Shown here one piece after another: positions 34,474-41,912 of a DNA stretch of 64,000 nt. The translations under genes were made by a program, and so were the position numbers. The stretch spans positions 186,001 through 250,000 of the forward strand of contig NZ_SUPL01000004.1 of NCBI RefSeq assembly GCF_005047595.1. The letters run 5' to 3'. Positions within the stretch are counted from its first letter, which is position 1. The number at the start of each line of letters is the position of its first letter. Below the pieces are notes generated by a model, which had not been told where the DNA came from, ran no database searches, and saw nothing but the letters and a program-made list of their open reading frames with translations. The DNA is from Pontimicrobium aquaticum (GTDB lineage: Bacteria > Bacteroidota > Bacteroidia > Flavobacteriales > Flavobacteriaceae).

Positions 34474-35970
34474 ATGAAAAAAATTTTATTTGCTACGGTT
34501 TTCTTTCTTCAATTGGTGTTAGGAACTACTATTGCAGTTGCTCAAAACACAACAACCAATAAACTAAAAACAAGAATTGACACCTACTTAACCAACAATG
34601 TCACCAACGGGTATTCGGCATCCGTATTGGTTGCAAAAAAAGGGAACATTATTTTATCGAAAGGTTATGGCTGGTCTGATCGGCAAAAAAAAATCCTCAA
34701 TACACCCACAACCGTTTTTAATATAGGCTCTGTAACCAAGCAATTTACAGCTGCTGCCATTTTAAAGTTGATAGAACAAGGAAAACTAAACCTATCAGAT
34801 AAAATAAGTGCATTTTATAAAGAGGTTCCTACTGATAAAAAAGATATTTCCATACATCAATTACTCACGCATACCTCAGGCGTTTCTGTAAGAACAGGTG
34901 GCTTTAGGTATGATGAAGCAAGTAAAGACCAGTTTTTAAAAGTGTTTTTTGAAGCTAAATTATGGGCTAAACCAGGAACAAAGCACCAATATGCGAATGC
35001 TAATTATATTTTACTTGCTGATATCATCGAAAAAGTGTCCAATAAAGATTATACTGCCTTTTTAAAGGAAACTTTTTGGGAACCACTTAAAATGAACCAT
35101 ACAGGCTATAAAAGCATTGCTTTTAACAGTGAGCAACTTGCTCATGGATTTTACTTTAATTATACCGATGGCATTTGGAAAGATTGGGGCACTACTCAAG
35201 AACACTTACCCAGTAACAACAACCATTGGTATAGTATAGGAAAAGGAGATATCCACGCAACGGTACAGGACCTTTATACATGGCACAGAGCGTTGCAAAA
35301 CAACTCGGTGTTAAGTGCTAAATCCAAGGAACTATTAGAAACACCACATGTGGCTGAAAATGAATCAGGAAGTTCGCATTATGCGTACGGTTGGGCTACA
35401 TTTAAAACCAAATCAGGTAAAAAAGTAGTGTGGCACAATGGTAGTAATGGTATTTATTTTTCAAACTTTGTACGCTTTACAGAAGATGATACTGTGATTA
35501 TAGTATTATCAAACACTATTTTAAATAGTGATTCTGAGAATGTTGCCTGGGAAATTGGAAAAATGATATCTGACCCTGATTATACGCCTGAGCCTGTAAC
35601 TAAGTTATCCTACGAGTTGGTTTATGATTTTATGAATAGTAATACACCTGATAAAGTAGAAAAACTGCCAGATTTTTTAAACGAACATTTGCGTACAAAA
35701 TTTAGTGATAAAGCTGTTTTTAACCGAATTGGATTTAAACGTATAGCAAAAGAAAAAGAGCCATCTTGGGGATTGGAACTGCTAAAATTAAATACACAGC
35801 TATTTCCAACCGATGGTAATTTATGGGACTCTTTAGGTGAAGGTTATTTAACATATAACATAAAAGATAAAGCTATAAATGCTTTTAAAAAGGCATTAGA
35901 ATTACAACCAGAAGATAATTGTCATTGGTGCAAAAACGCAACAGAAAAACTAAAATTGCTTAAACAGTAA
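34474..35970 (+). CDS. Secreted serine beta-lactamase-fold hydrolase with C-terminal TPR
   Basis: About 498 residues from ATG 34474, where the signal peptide (MKKILFATVF..., ending AVA before Gln) begins; an upstream ATG at 34435 would add 13 residues and is less likely. Motifs: SVTK (Ser86), HTSGVS, YAN, HNG. The TPR tail reads DGNLWDSLGEGYLTYNIKDK and ends with a Cys-x2-Cys (CHWCKN) that its paralog at 25767-27242 lacks. It opens a plus-strand operon with isomerase, esterase-like, GNAT and DinB genes. Confidence 0.92.
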   Translation: MKKILFATVFFLQLVLGTTIAVAQNTTTNKLKTRIDTYLTNNVTNGYSASVLVAKKGNIILSKGYGWSDRQKKILNTPTTVFNIGSVTKQFTAAAILKLIEQGKLNLSDKISAFYKEVPTDKKDISIHQLLTHTSGVSVRTGGFRYDEASKDQFLKVFFEAKLWAKPGTKHQYANANYILLADIIEKVSNKDYTAFLKETFWEPLKMNHTGYKSIAFNSEQLAHGFYFNYTDGIWKDWGTTQEHLPSNNNHWYSIGKGDIHATVQDLYTWHRALQNNSVLSAKSKELLETPHVAENESGSSHYAYGWATFKTKSGKKVVWHNGSNGIYFSNFVRFTEDDTVIIVLSNTILNSDSENVAWEIGKMISDPDYTPEPVTKLSYELVYDFMNSNTPDKVEKLPDFLNEHLRTKFSDKAVFNRIGFKRIAKEKEPSWGLELLKLNTQLFPTDGNLWDSLGEGYLTYNIKDKAINAFKKALELQPEDNCHWCKNATEKLKLLKQ

Positions 35971-36010
35971 GTAGCAACTAAAAATACGTCTAACTAATAT
36001 ATACATAATT

Positions 36011-36355
36011 ATGCCACATTTTGTAATCGATTGCTCAGAGCAGATCATCAAATTAAAGACACCAGAACATATCATGCAAAACGTGTATGATATAGCAAAA
36101 TCAACCGGATTATTTACTGCTGAAGATATAAAAGTAAGAATTAATCCTTTTCAATACTATAATACAGGGAATACTAAAGATGATTTTATCCATGTGTTTG
36201 CTAACATCATGCAAGGTCGAAATACCGAACAAAAATCAAACCTATCAAAACAAATTGTAACAGAGCTAAAAGCCATGTTTCCTCAAGTGCCAATTATATC
36301 AATAAACATAAGGGATTTCGAAAAAGCAACCTATTGTAATAAAACTATGGTTTAA
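36011..36355 (+). CDS. CHMI/4-OT-like isomerase
   Basis: 114 residues. MPHFVIDCSEQI gives the N-terminal Pro expected as catalytic base in the tautomerase superfamily. Length and the ISINIRDFEKATYCNK end match 5-carboxymethyl-2-hydroxymuconate isomerase (CHMI). The usual aromatic degradation genes are not nearby, so the natural substrate is open. Two decayed relatives lie at 36374 and 41677. Confidence 0.85.
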   Translation: MPHFVIDCSEQIIKLKTPEHIMQNVYDIAKSTGLFTAEDIKVRINPFQYYNTGNTKDDFIHVFANIMQGRNTEQKSNLSKQIVTELKAMFPQVPIISINIRDFEKATYCNKTMV

Positions 36356-36373
36356 ACCCATAAGCAAGCATAA

Positions 36374-36490
36374 AAAAATACTAAATCAATAGAACATATT
36401 ATAAATAATGCTTACAAAATAGCTGAATCATCAGGAATTTATATGGCATTAGATAAAAAGAATTGGACTCTCCCTAATAAAAACATATAA
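36374..36490 (+). pseudogene. Truncated second CHMI-like copy
   Basis: Right after the intact isomerase, one frame reads SIEHIINNAYKIAESSGIYM and then DKKNWTLPNKNI before TAA. It aligns with residues about 18-40 of the intact protein (TPEHIMQNVYDIAKSTGLFT). Start and C-terminal half are missing, so this is a relic of a tandem duplication. Confidence 0.55.
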
Positions 36491-36500
36491 CAAATTCACA

Positions 36501-37637
36501 ATGAAAAAAACTATCCTTATTAGCATAATCAGCTGCTTTTTTATGCTTTATACCAATGCTCAAAATAACGTAACAAATAATACTGTAGGCACCAACCACG
36601 TTATTAAATCGGAGGTACTAAACGAAGATAGAAAAATACAAATCTACCTTCCTCCAAATTATAAAGATTCAAAAGAAACGTACCCTGTACTCTATGTATT
36701 GGATGGTCAACGCTTTTTTTTGTACGCTGTAAGTTTAAGTCAGTCTTTTAAGCAGTTTCAATTAACACCCGAATTTATTATTGTTGGAATTAATACCGAT
36801 TACCCTAAACGATTTCAGCAATTAGGAGACGGAAAGGAAAGCTTTATTGAGTTTATACGTACTGAGCTTAGACCCTATATTGACAATACCTTTAGAACCA
36901 ATGATGAAACCTTATTTTTTGGGTGGGAATATGGTGCGAGCTTGGTGTTTAACACAATGCTATCTCACCCAACATTATTCGATGCCCATATTATGGCAAG
37001 TGCCTTCCCTATCATGGATGCCATAGACAAGTTATACGATGTTTCAACATTACCAACAAACCTCTACTTTTCTGTAAGCCCAGACGAGTATGATGTAAAA
37101 CACAGTGCTGTTAAATTAGATTCTTTATTATCTCAAAAGAATATAAATAAATTGCAATGGCACCACTTAAAACTAGATATAGAGCAACACCGTTCAACAG
37201 GTTACCCAACCTTATATCATGGGCTTAGAAATTATTTTAAATACTATCAAGAACTACAACCCAATAATCTTAAAAAGTTTATCAACGCAGGAGGTTTAGA
37301 CTATGCGTATCAATATACCAAAGAAAGAGCGAAGAGACATGGGTTTTCTCCAGAGCTCTCTTTGTGGTCTAAGTTTACCATTGTTAGAAGTGCCATGAGA
37401 GCAGACAATTTTTATCACTTTGAAACACTTTTAAATGCATTGAACAAACAAGAGTTAATCCAAGGCTTAATGAATGATAATAGAGACTATGCCATATCTA
37501 ACTTTGCTGCATTTTATGAAAAAAACAACCGCTACAAAGAGGCGATTGAGCTATATGATCTTTTGTTAAAAAAACATCCAGATTCTGAAAGGCTTTTAAG
37601 CAGAAAAAGGGATGCAATGAATGCTTTAGAAAATTAA
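36501..37637 (+). CDS. COG2819-type esterase-like protein without catalytic serine
   Basis: 378 residues with signal peptide (1-20). The fold is the same as in 1835-3019 and 41913-43112: LPPNYKDSKETYPVLYVLDG, then the elbow. There, GWEYG (141-145) puts Glu143 where Ser is expected in G-x-S-x-G. His230 (DIEQHRSTG) remains near the usual position. The C-terminus has one TPR-like hairpin. Loss of the nucleophile suggests a non-catalytic or altered activity. It is embedded between CHMI and a GNAT gene with 4-bp spacing downstream. Confidence 0.85.
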   Translation: MKKTILISIISCFFMLYTNAQNNVTNNTVGTNHVIKSEVLNEDRKIQIYLPPNYKDSKETYPVLYVLDGQRFFLYAVSLSQSFKQFQLTPEFIIVGINTDYPKRFQQLGDGKESFIEFIRTELRPYIDNTFRTNDETLFFGWEYGASLVFNTMLSHPTLFDAHIMASAFPIMDAIDKLYDVSTLPTNLYFSVSPDEYDVKHSAVKLDSLLSQKNINKLQWHHLKLDIEQHRSTGYPTLYHGLRNYFKYYQELQPNNLKKFINAGGLDYAYQYTKERAKRHGFSPELSLWSKFTIVRSAMRADNFYHFETLLNALNKQELIQGLMNDNRDYAISNFAAFYEKNNRYKEAIELYDLLLKKHPDSERLLSRKRDAMNALEN

Positions 37638-37641
37638 ATAA

Positions 37642-38085
37642 ATGAATCACAAAATAGATTATATAGATAAATTTGAATATAAAGACGTTGTAAATGTATG
37701 GGAAGCTTCTGTAAGAGCAACGCATCATTTTTTAAAAGAAGAAGATATTGCTTATTTTAAACCTTTAATTCTAAGTACCTATCTAGACGCTGTTGAATTA
37801 AGATGTTGTAGAGACAAAAATCTTAAAATACTAGGTTTTGTAGGTGTATCTGATGGAAATTTAGAAATGCTATTTATTCACCCAAAGCATAGAGGCAAAA
37901 GCATCGGTAAATCCTTATTGGATTATGCTGTCAACCATTTAAATATAACCAAAGTTGATGTGAATGAACAGAATGAACAAGCTGTTGGATTTTACAAACA
38001 TTGTGGCTTTGAAATCATTGGGCGATCTAAATTAGATGCTACTGGGAAGCCTTATCCAATTTTACACATGAAATTAATAACATAA
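37642..38085 (+). CDS. GNAT N-acetyltransferase (YjaB-like)
   Basis: 147 residues. LEMLFIHPKHRGKSIGKSLL shows the acetyl-CoA loop (RGKSIG) and KVDVNEQNEQAVGFYKHCGF the C-terminal motif. WEASVRATHHFL near the start is typical of the YjaB-like branch. It starts 4 bp after the esterase-like gene and is cotranscribed with it and with the DinB gene 9 bp on. Confidence 0.92.
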   Translation: MNHKIDYIDKFEYKDVVNVWEASVRATHHFLKEEDIAYFKPLILSTYLDAVELRCCRDKNLKILGFVGVSDGNLEMLFIHPKHRGKSIGKSLLDYAVNHLNITKVDVNEQNEQAVGFYKHCGFEIIGRSKLDATGKPYPILHMKLIT

Positions 38086-38094
38086 AGACTAACA

Positions 38095-38565
38095 ATGAAC
38101 TCAAAAGAAATCATACTATTAAACTTTTCTGAAATTAGAAGACGTAGCATAAAGTTATGGCGTGGGATCCCTAGTGAATATCTTAATTGGAAACCGGATG
38201 AAGATGCCTTTTCTATTATTGAAATGATTAGGCACGTTTTGGAAGGCGAACACCTTTTTCATAAAATAATCGAGAATAGAGGCAATCTAGGGGATTACCA
38301 ATCACCTTGGAATGAATTACCATATTTAGATGTAGAAAGCGAACTAAAGTTTTCTGAAACATACCGAGCAGATTTTTTAGAGATGATAAGCCAACTAAAA
38401 GACACCGATTTAGAAACTATAAGGATAGAGCGAAAAGAAGTCAATCAAAGTAAAACACTGGGAGACTACCTAAACCGAATTGCCTATCACGAATCTGTCC
38501 ATACAGGACAATTACTGGACTATTTAAGAACAATTGGTGTTGAACGTCCGCAAATATGGGACTAA
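38095..38565 (+). CDS. DinB-family protein
   Basis: 156 residues, four-helix bundle of the DinB/YfiT family. Likely metal-ligand His are in IRHVLEGEHLFH and in YHESVHTGQLLDYLR, the expected three-His set. DinB-fold proteins act as thiol-dependent transferases or are uncharacterised. The last codons (QIWD and stop) are part of a 50-bp repeat that recurs after the next gene at 39145. Confidence 0.9.
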   Translation: MNSKEIILLNFSEIRRRSIKLWRGIPSEYLNWKPDEDAFSIIEMIRHVLEGEHLFHKIIENRGNLGDYQSPWNELPYLDVESELKFSETYRADFLEMISQLKDTDLETIRIERKEVNQSKTLGDYLNRIAYHESVHTGQLLDYLRTIGVERPQIWD

Positions 38566-38601
38566 GCTAAATAAACATATTTATTGGCTATATCTTAAAA
38601 C
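38551..38601 (+). repeat. Repeat flanking the GNAT cassette, left copy
   Basis: CAAATATGGGACTAA, then a stem AATAAA-CATA-TTTATT between AGC and GGCTATATCT, ending AAAAC. The same frame of conserved ends, with a different but still complementary stem, is found at 39145-39195. The left copy includes the last codons of the DinB gene. Confidence 0.6.
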
Positions 38602-38658
38602 AGCAGTAGTTTTGAACTATACAAAAAGACTTTGAAAACTTTAAAATAATAACAAGAT

Positions 38659-39114
38659 ATGGAAATTAGAGAATCTCATAAAAGTGAATACACCATTTCA
38701 ACAGATAAAAATAAATTGGATATTTCTGGTATCCATGAATTTCTTTCAAATGAAACCGACTGGAGTAAAGGAATACCACTAGATACATTGAAAGTATCTA
38801 TTGAAAACTCTCTTAATTTTGGACTTTACTACAAAGGTAAACAAATAGGATATGCTCGAATAATTTCAGACTATTCAACTATTGCATATCTAGGAGATGT
38901 TTTCGTTCTAAAAGAATACAGAGGGAATGGATTAAGTAAATGGCTGATAAATGAAATAATTGAACATCCTAATCTTCAAGGATTAAGACGTTGGATTTTA
39001 TTAACAGATACTGCTGAATGGCTTTATAAAAAATTTGGATTTAATCAGTTGCTTAACCCTGAATCTTACATGGAGAAACATAATCCGAATGTTTATCTAA
39101 ATAAAGGAGTATGA
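38659..39114 (+). CDS. GNAT N-acetyltransferase
   Basis: 151 residues. IAYLGDVFVLKEYRGNGLSKWL gives the acetyl-CoA-binding loop RGNGLS, and EWLYKKFGFNQL the C-terminal motif. This branch is common in small mobile gene arrays. The gene lies alone between two copies of a 50-bp hairpin repeat, 93 bp after DinB, and could have been inserted as a cassette. Confidence 0.9.
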   Translation: MEIRESHKSEYTISTDKNKLDISGIHEFLSNETDWSKGIPLDTLKVSIENSLNFGLYYKGKQIGYARIISDYSTIAYLGDVFVLKEYRGNGLSKWLINEIIEHPNLQGLRRWILLTDTAEWLYKKFGFNQLLNPESYMEKHNPNVYLNKGV

Positions 39115-39144
39115 AAATATTCTATAAACTTGATATAACTTTCA

Positions 39145-39195
39145 CAAATATGGGACTAAACTAAGCAAGTTATATTTGCTTGCTATATCTAAAAC
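39145..39195 (+). repeat. Repeat flanking the GNAT cassette, right copy
   Basis: CAAATATGGGACTAA repeated exactly, then stem AGCAAG / CTTGCT around TTATATTTG, then CTATATCT and AAAAC. Similarity to the left copy starts and ends sharply. From 39196 to 39362 I see no gene. Confidence 0.6.
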
Positions 39196-39362
39196 TTGGT
39201 CTGAAAAGAGATGCTTATAATTCAATACTACTGTCCACAGTTTTTGGCTCTATAGATCTAAACCTATATTAATTGGGTCTATTAATAGAAATGAGAAAAT
39301 GAGTAAAGTTTTTTAATAACAAGTGGGAAATACTTAACTTTAAAGAAAGTATAAACATCACC

Positions 39363-39956
39363 TTGAAATTGGAGTACTCTCATAAACTCATTATCGATAA
39401 TGTAAGTAGGTTTATTGATTTAACCGAGCTTGAAAAACAGAAGTATATTTCTTTGCTTACAGAAATAAAAGTAAAGAAGAAAGCATTTTTAATGCAGGCA
39501 GGAGACATTACGAGGTTTGAGTACTTCATTACCAAAGGATGCTTAAAAGTATATACTTTAGATGTAGATGGTGCACCACATATTTCTATGTTTGCGGTTG
39601 AAGATTATTGGACAGGTGACATGGCAAGTTTTATAACCAAACAACCATCACGTTATTTTATTAAAGCTATTGAAGACTCAGAGTTATTAGGTATCTCTAG
39701 GGCTAATTATGATTTACTGTTTCAAGAAATACCAAAATTTGAACGGTTTTATCGCATATTATATCAAAAATCGCTTATAAGCTACATTAGGCGTTCTAAC
39801 TATGGTATATCCTTAACGGCAGAAGAAAGATATATCGAGTTCAAAAAGAAATATCCACATATTGTCAATAGAATTACCCAAAAAGACTTAGCAGGTTATA
39901 TTGGCATTACGCCAGAGTTTATGAGCAAAATTATCTCTAAAGTCAATAGAATGTAA
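39363..39956 (+). CDS. Crp/Fnr-family regulator
   Basis: 197 residues. Cyclic-nucleotide-binding-type beta roll (KKKAFLMQAGDITRFEYFIT, KGCLKVYTLDVDGAPH) and a C-terminal winged helix (ITQKDLAGYIGITPEFMSKI). No ATG fits the full domain; the start is probably TTG at 39363, whereas the first ATG lies inside the beta roll. It is followed 53 bp later by an OMP-like gene and DoxX, an order also seen at 50123-48424. It and the other two Crp proteins may read the family C sites. Confidence 0.88.
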   Translation: MKLEYSHKLIIDNVSRFIDLTELEKQKYISLLTEIKVKKKAFLMQAGDITRFEYFITKGCLKVYTLDVDGAPHISMFAVEDYWTGDMASFITKQPSRYFIKAIEDSELLGISRANYDLLFQEIPKFERFYRILYQKSLISYIRRSNYGISLTAEERYIEFKKKYPHIVNRITQKDLAGYIGITPEFMSKIISKVNRM

Positions 39957-39960
39957 AAGT

Positions 39961-40005
39961 CTTAAACTAGTTCATTTTTTTTCATGTGTTCCTATCGGAA
40001 TTTTG
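39961..40005 (+). promoter_or_regulatory. Family C operator copy C5 (weaker) and -7 box
   Basis: CTTAAACTAGTTCATT begins 37 bp before GAATTTTG (39998-40005), one base off TAnnTTTG. The position is exactly that of the other four family C copies. The box ends only four bases before the ATG at 40010, so a leaderless mRNA would result; for that reason confidence is lower. Confidence 0.4.
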
Positions 40006-40009
40006 AAGC

Positions 40010-40654
40010 ATGAAAAAAACAATACTCTTCACATCGTTTTTAACAATTGGGTTTGTCAACTATTTGCAAGCGCAATTTACACAAGTAGAACTGTTTTCTG
40101 GTTTTGATAAAACAGATTTCACATTATACTCTAGTTATACAATTAATAAGAGTAAAGCTCTTAGCATCAACACCCTTGCTTTCTTTCAAAAATTTAGGGA
40201 TGAACAAAACCAAGTCTTTGACGAAGCAGGTGTACAACCAACTTTACTCTGGAACCTTAATAAGCATATTGCCATTGGGCCATCTTTATATTACAACAGT
40301 TTTTCTGGATATTCTGAGCGTTTGTCAGCAACGTTCACACTAAAAAGTCCACGGTTACTATTTGTCATTATTCCTACCGTAGCCCATTCTGAACAAAAAA
40401 ATGCTAGTTATGCCGAAGTCGTTGCACAGTTTCAAATCAACACACCCATCAACAACAAGGTATCTCTTTGGATAAACGGACAGTTTTTAACGGTTTGGGA
40501 CGAGTTTAAAACGCATTCAAGGAGTTTTCAGCAATTGCGTACAGGAGTATCATTCAATGGTCATCAATTGGGCATTGGTTTAGATTTTGACCAGTATGGC
40601 CCTAACCCTATAGAACAAACATCTTTCGGTGTGTATTACCGAAACACCTTATAA
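40010..40654 (+). CDS. Outer-membrane beta-barrel-like protein of a Crp/DoxX module
   Basis: 214 residues. Signal peptide ends LQA before Gln. Alternating strand patterns, no membrane helix, and a final Leu after RN (YYRNTL) suggest a small barrel or periplasmic beta protein. Its final 45 residues resemble those of 48836-49456: QQLRTGVSF...GIGLDFDQYG...FGVYY against QQLRIGV...GVAINLDQFA...FGVFI. The two share genomic partners (Crp, DoxX). Function unknown. Confidence 0.75.
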   Translation: MKKTILFTSFLTIGFVNYLQAQFTQVELFSGFDKTDFTLYSSYTINKSKALSINTLAFFQKFRDEQNQVFDEAGVQPTLLWNLNKHIAIGPSLYYNSFSGYSERLSATFTLKSPRLLFVIIPTVAHSEQKNASYAEVVAQFQINTPINNKVSLWINGQFLTVWDEFKTHSRSFQQLRTGVSFNGHQLGIGLDFDQYGPNPIEQTSFGVYYRNTL

Positions 40655-40676
40655 ACAATTTTAAATCTTAAATAGT

Positions 40677-41132
40677 ATGAAAAATTTAGTAAAAACACTT
40701 TTAGCGACACATCCAAATATTGGATTTAGCATTGCACGATTAACACTTGGTTTAGTAATATTTCCGCATGGTGCACAAAAATTACTAGGACTATTTGGAG
40801 GCTATGGTTATACGGCAACCATGGAATCATTTACAACGCAAATGAGCTTACCTAGTATTATAGCATTTTCAATAATAATGATTGAGTTTTTTGGCTCTAT
40901 TTCATTAATTCTAGGATTCTTTAGTAGGTTTTGGGCATTGTCACTTACAGGAATGTTTATGGGCATTATTTATACCACGCAGTTAGAACATGGTTTTTTT
41001 ATGAATTGGTTTGGTAATCAGGCTGGTGAAGGCTACGAATATTCGCTTCTAATTATCGGTCTTGCCATAACCATATTAGTAAATGGTAGTGGAAAATGGT
41101 CAATAGATAATTTAATCTCTAAAAAGCAATAA
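40677..41132 (+). CDS. DoxX-family membrane protein
   Basis: 151 residues, four membrane helices. RLTLGLVIFPHGAQKLLGLFGGYGY and IEFFGSISLILGFFSRFWAL match DoxX. Family members associate with thiosulfate or oxidative-stress proteins in other bacteria. It starts 22 bp after the OMP-like gene and is followed after 2 bp by an FMN reductase. Confidence 0.92.
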   Translation: MKNLVKTLLATHPNIGFSIARLTLGLVIFPHGAQKLLGLFGGYGYTATMESFTTQMSLPSIIAFSIIMIEFFGSISLILGFFSRFWALSLTGMFMGIIYTTQLEHGFFMNWFGNQAGEGYEYSLLIIGLAITILVNGSGKWSIDNLISKKQ

Positions 41133-41134
41133 TC

Positions 41135-41668
41135 ATGAGAAAAATAATCACAATAGCAGGGAGCAATAGTCAAAAATCTATCAACAAAAGTTTAATAAGC
41201 TATACCACTAATTTATTAGAAAAAGCAGACATTATTTCAATTGATTTAAATGATTATGTATTGCCAATTTATGGAGCCGATTTTGAAGTAGAAAATGGTA
41301 TTCCAACTGCAATAAAAAGACTAAACGAGTTATTTGATACTGCCGATGGATTTATAGTATCTTTGGCAGAACATAATGGGTCTTATGCAGCGGTATTTAA
41401 AAATACTATAGACTGGTTATCTCGTGTAAATATGAAAATATGGAGAGAGAAACCTATGCTTTTAATGGCGGCCTCACCAGGAGAAAGAGGTGGTACAACT
41501 GTATTACAATCTGCAAGTGCCTACTTTCCATTTATGGGAGCTAATATTACAGATAGGTTTTCATTGCCTTCTTTTTATGATAATTTCAATAACGGTGAGA
41601 TTAATGATGAACGTTTAAAAAAGGACATTCATACCAAGGTCAATAAATTTCAAATAACAATTAAATAA
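41135..41668 (+). CDS. NADPH-dependent FMN reductase
   Basis: 177 residues, flavodoxin-like fold. The phosphate loop is GSNSQKSINKSLI, and YGADFEV and LAEHNGSYAAVFKNTIDWLSR are the YieF/ArsH-type signatures. It supplies reduced flavin or reduces quinones and azo compounds in the cytosol. The 2-bp gap to DoxX indicates coupling. The 243 bp behind it hold a CHMI relic and a family C promoter. Confidence 0.92.
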   Translation: MRKIITIAGSNSQKSINKSLISYTTNLLEKADIISIDLNDYVLPIYGADFEVENGIPTAIKRLNELFDTADGFIVSLAEHNGSYAAVFKNTIDWLSRVNMKIWREKPMLLMAASPGERGGTTVLQSASAYFPFMGANITDRFSLPSFYDNFNNGEINDERLKKDIHTKVNKFQITIK

Positions 41669-41676
41669 AAACCATC

Positions 41677-41754
41677 ATATCACATTTTATAATAGACTGT
41701 TTAAAGTAAATTATAACAGTACTAAAAGCAATATTCAATTTTTCAAAAGATTAG
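41677..41754 (+). pseudogene. CHMI-like relic with internal deletion
   Basis: ISHFIIDCLK (41677-41706) matches the start MPHFVIDCSE of the isomerase at 36011, with ATA in place of ATG and Ser for Pro. A few bases on, another frame reads IITVLKAIF (41710-41736), matching IVTELKAMF near the C-terminus. The middle 65 residues are gone. Match is short, so this is an inference. Confidence 0.4.
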
Positions 41755-41756
41755 TT

Positions 41757-41801
41757 CTTAACTAAAGTCAATGAAATTCATTTTATAAGCCTATAAATTT
41801 G
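41757..41801 (+). promoter_or_regulatory. Family C operator copy C2 and -7 box
   Basis: CTTAACTAAAGTCAAT plus GAAATT (41757-41778), then TAAATTTG (41794-41801). First C to box distance is 37 bp. It drives the esterase/NTF2/GNAT/MBL/SDR operon through a leader of about 105 bases, in which I find no reading frame worth calling. Confidence 0.65.
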
Positions 41802-41912
41802 CTTGTAAAATGTTAAAAAATCAAAATGAATGAAAGCCATGAATTTGATAACAGTTATAAAAACTTTATGTCATAAAAACTAATACTTGGAATTATTAAA
41901 GAAAAGAAAAAT

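Noticed and set aside
3061-35970. Antibiotic resistance cluster of beta-lactamases
   Set aside because: The HTSG-type motifs and HxG in place of KTG point to esterase/peptidase-like members; no sequence evidence for beta-lactam hydrolysis.
38551-39195. Classical class 1-type integron
   Set aside because: No integrase and the repeats do not show GTTRRRY/RYYYAAC core sites. Kept only as a cassette-like finding.
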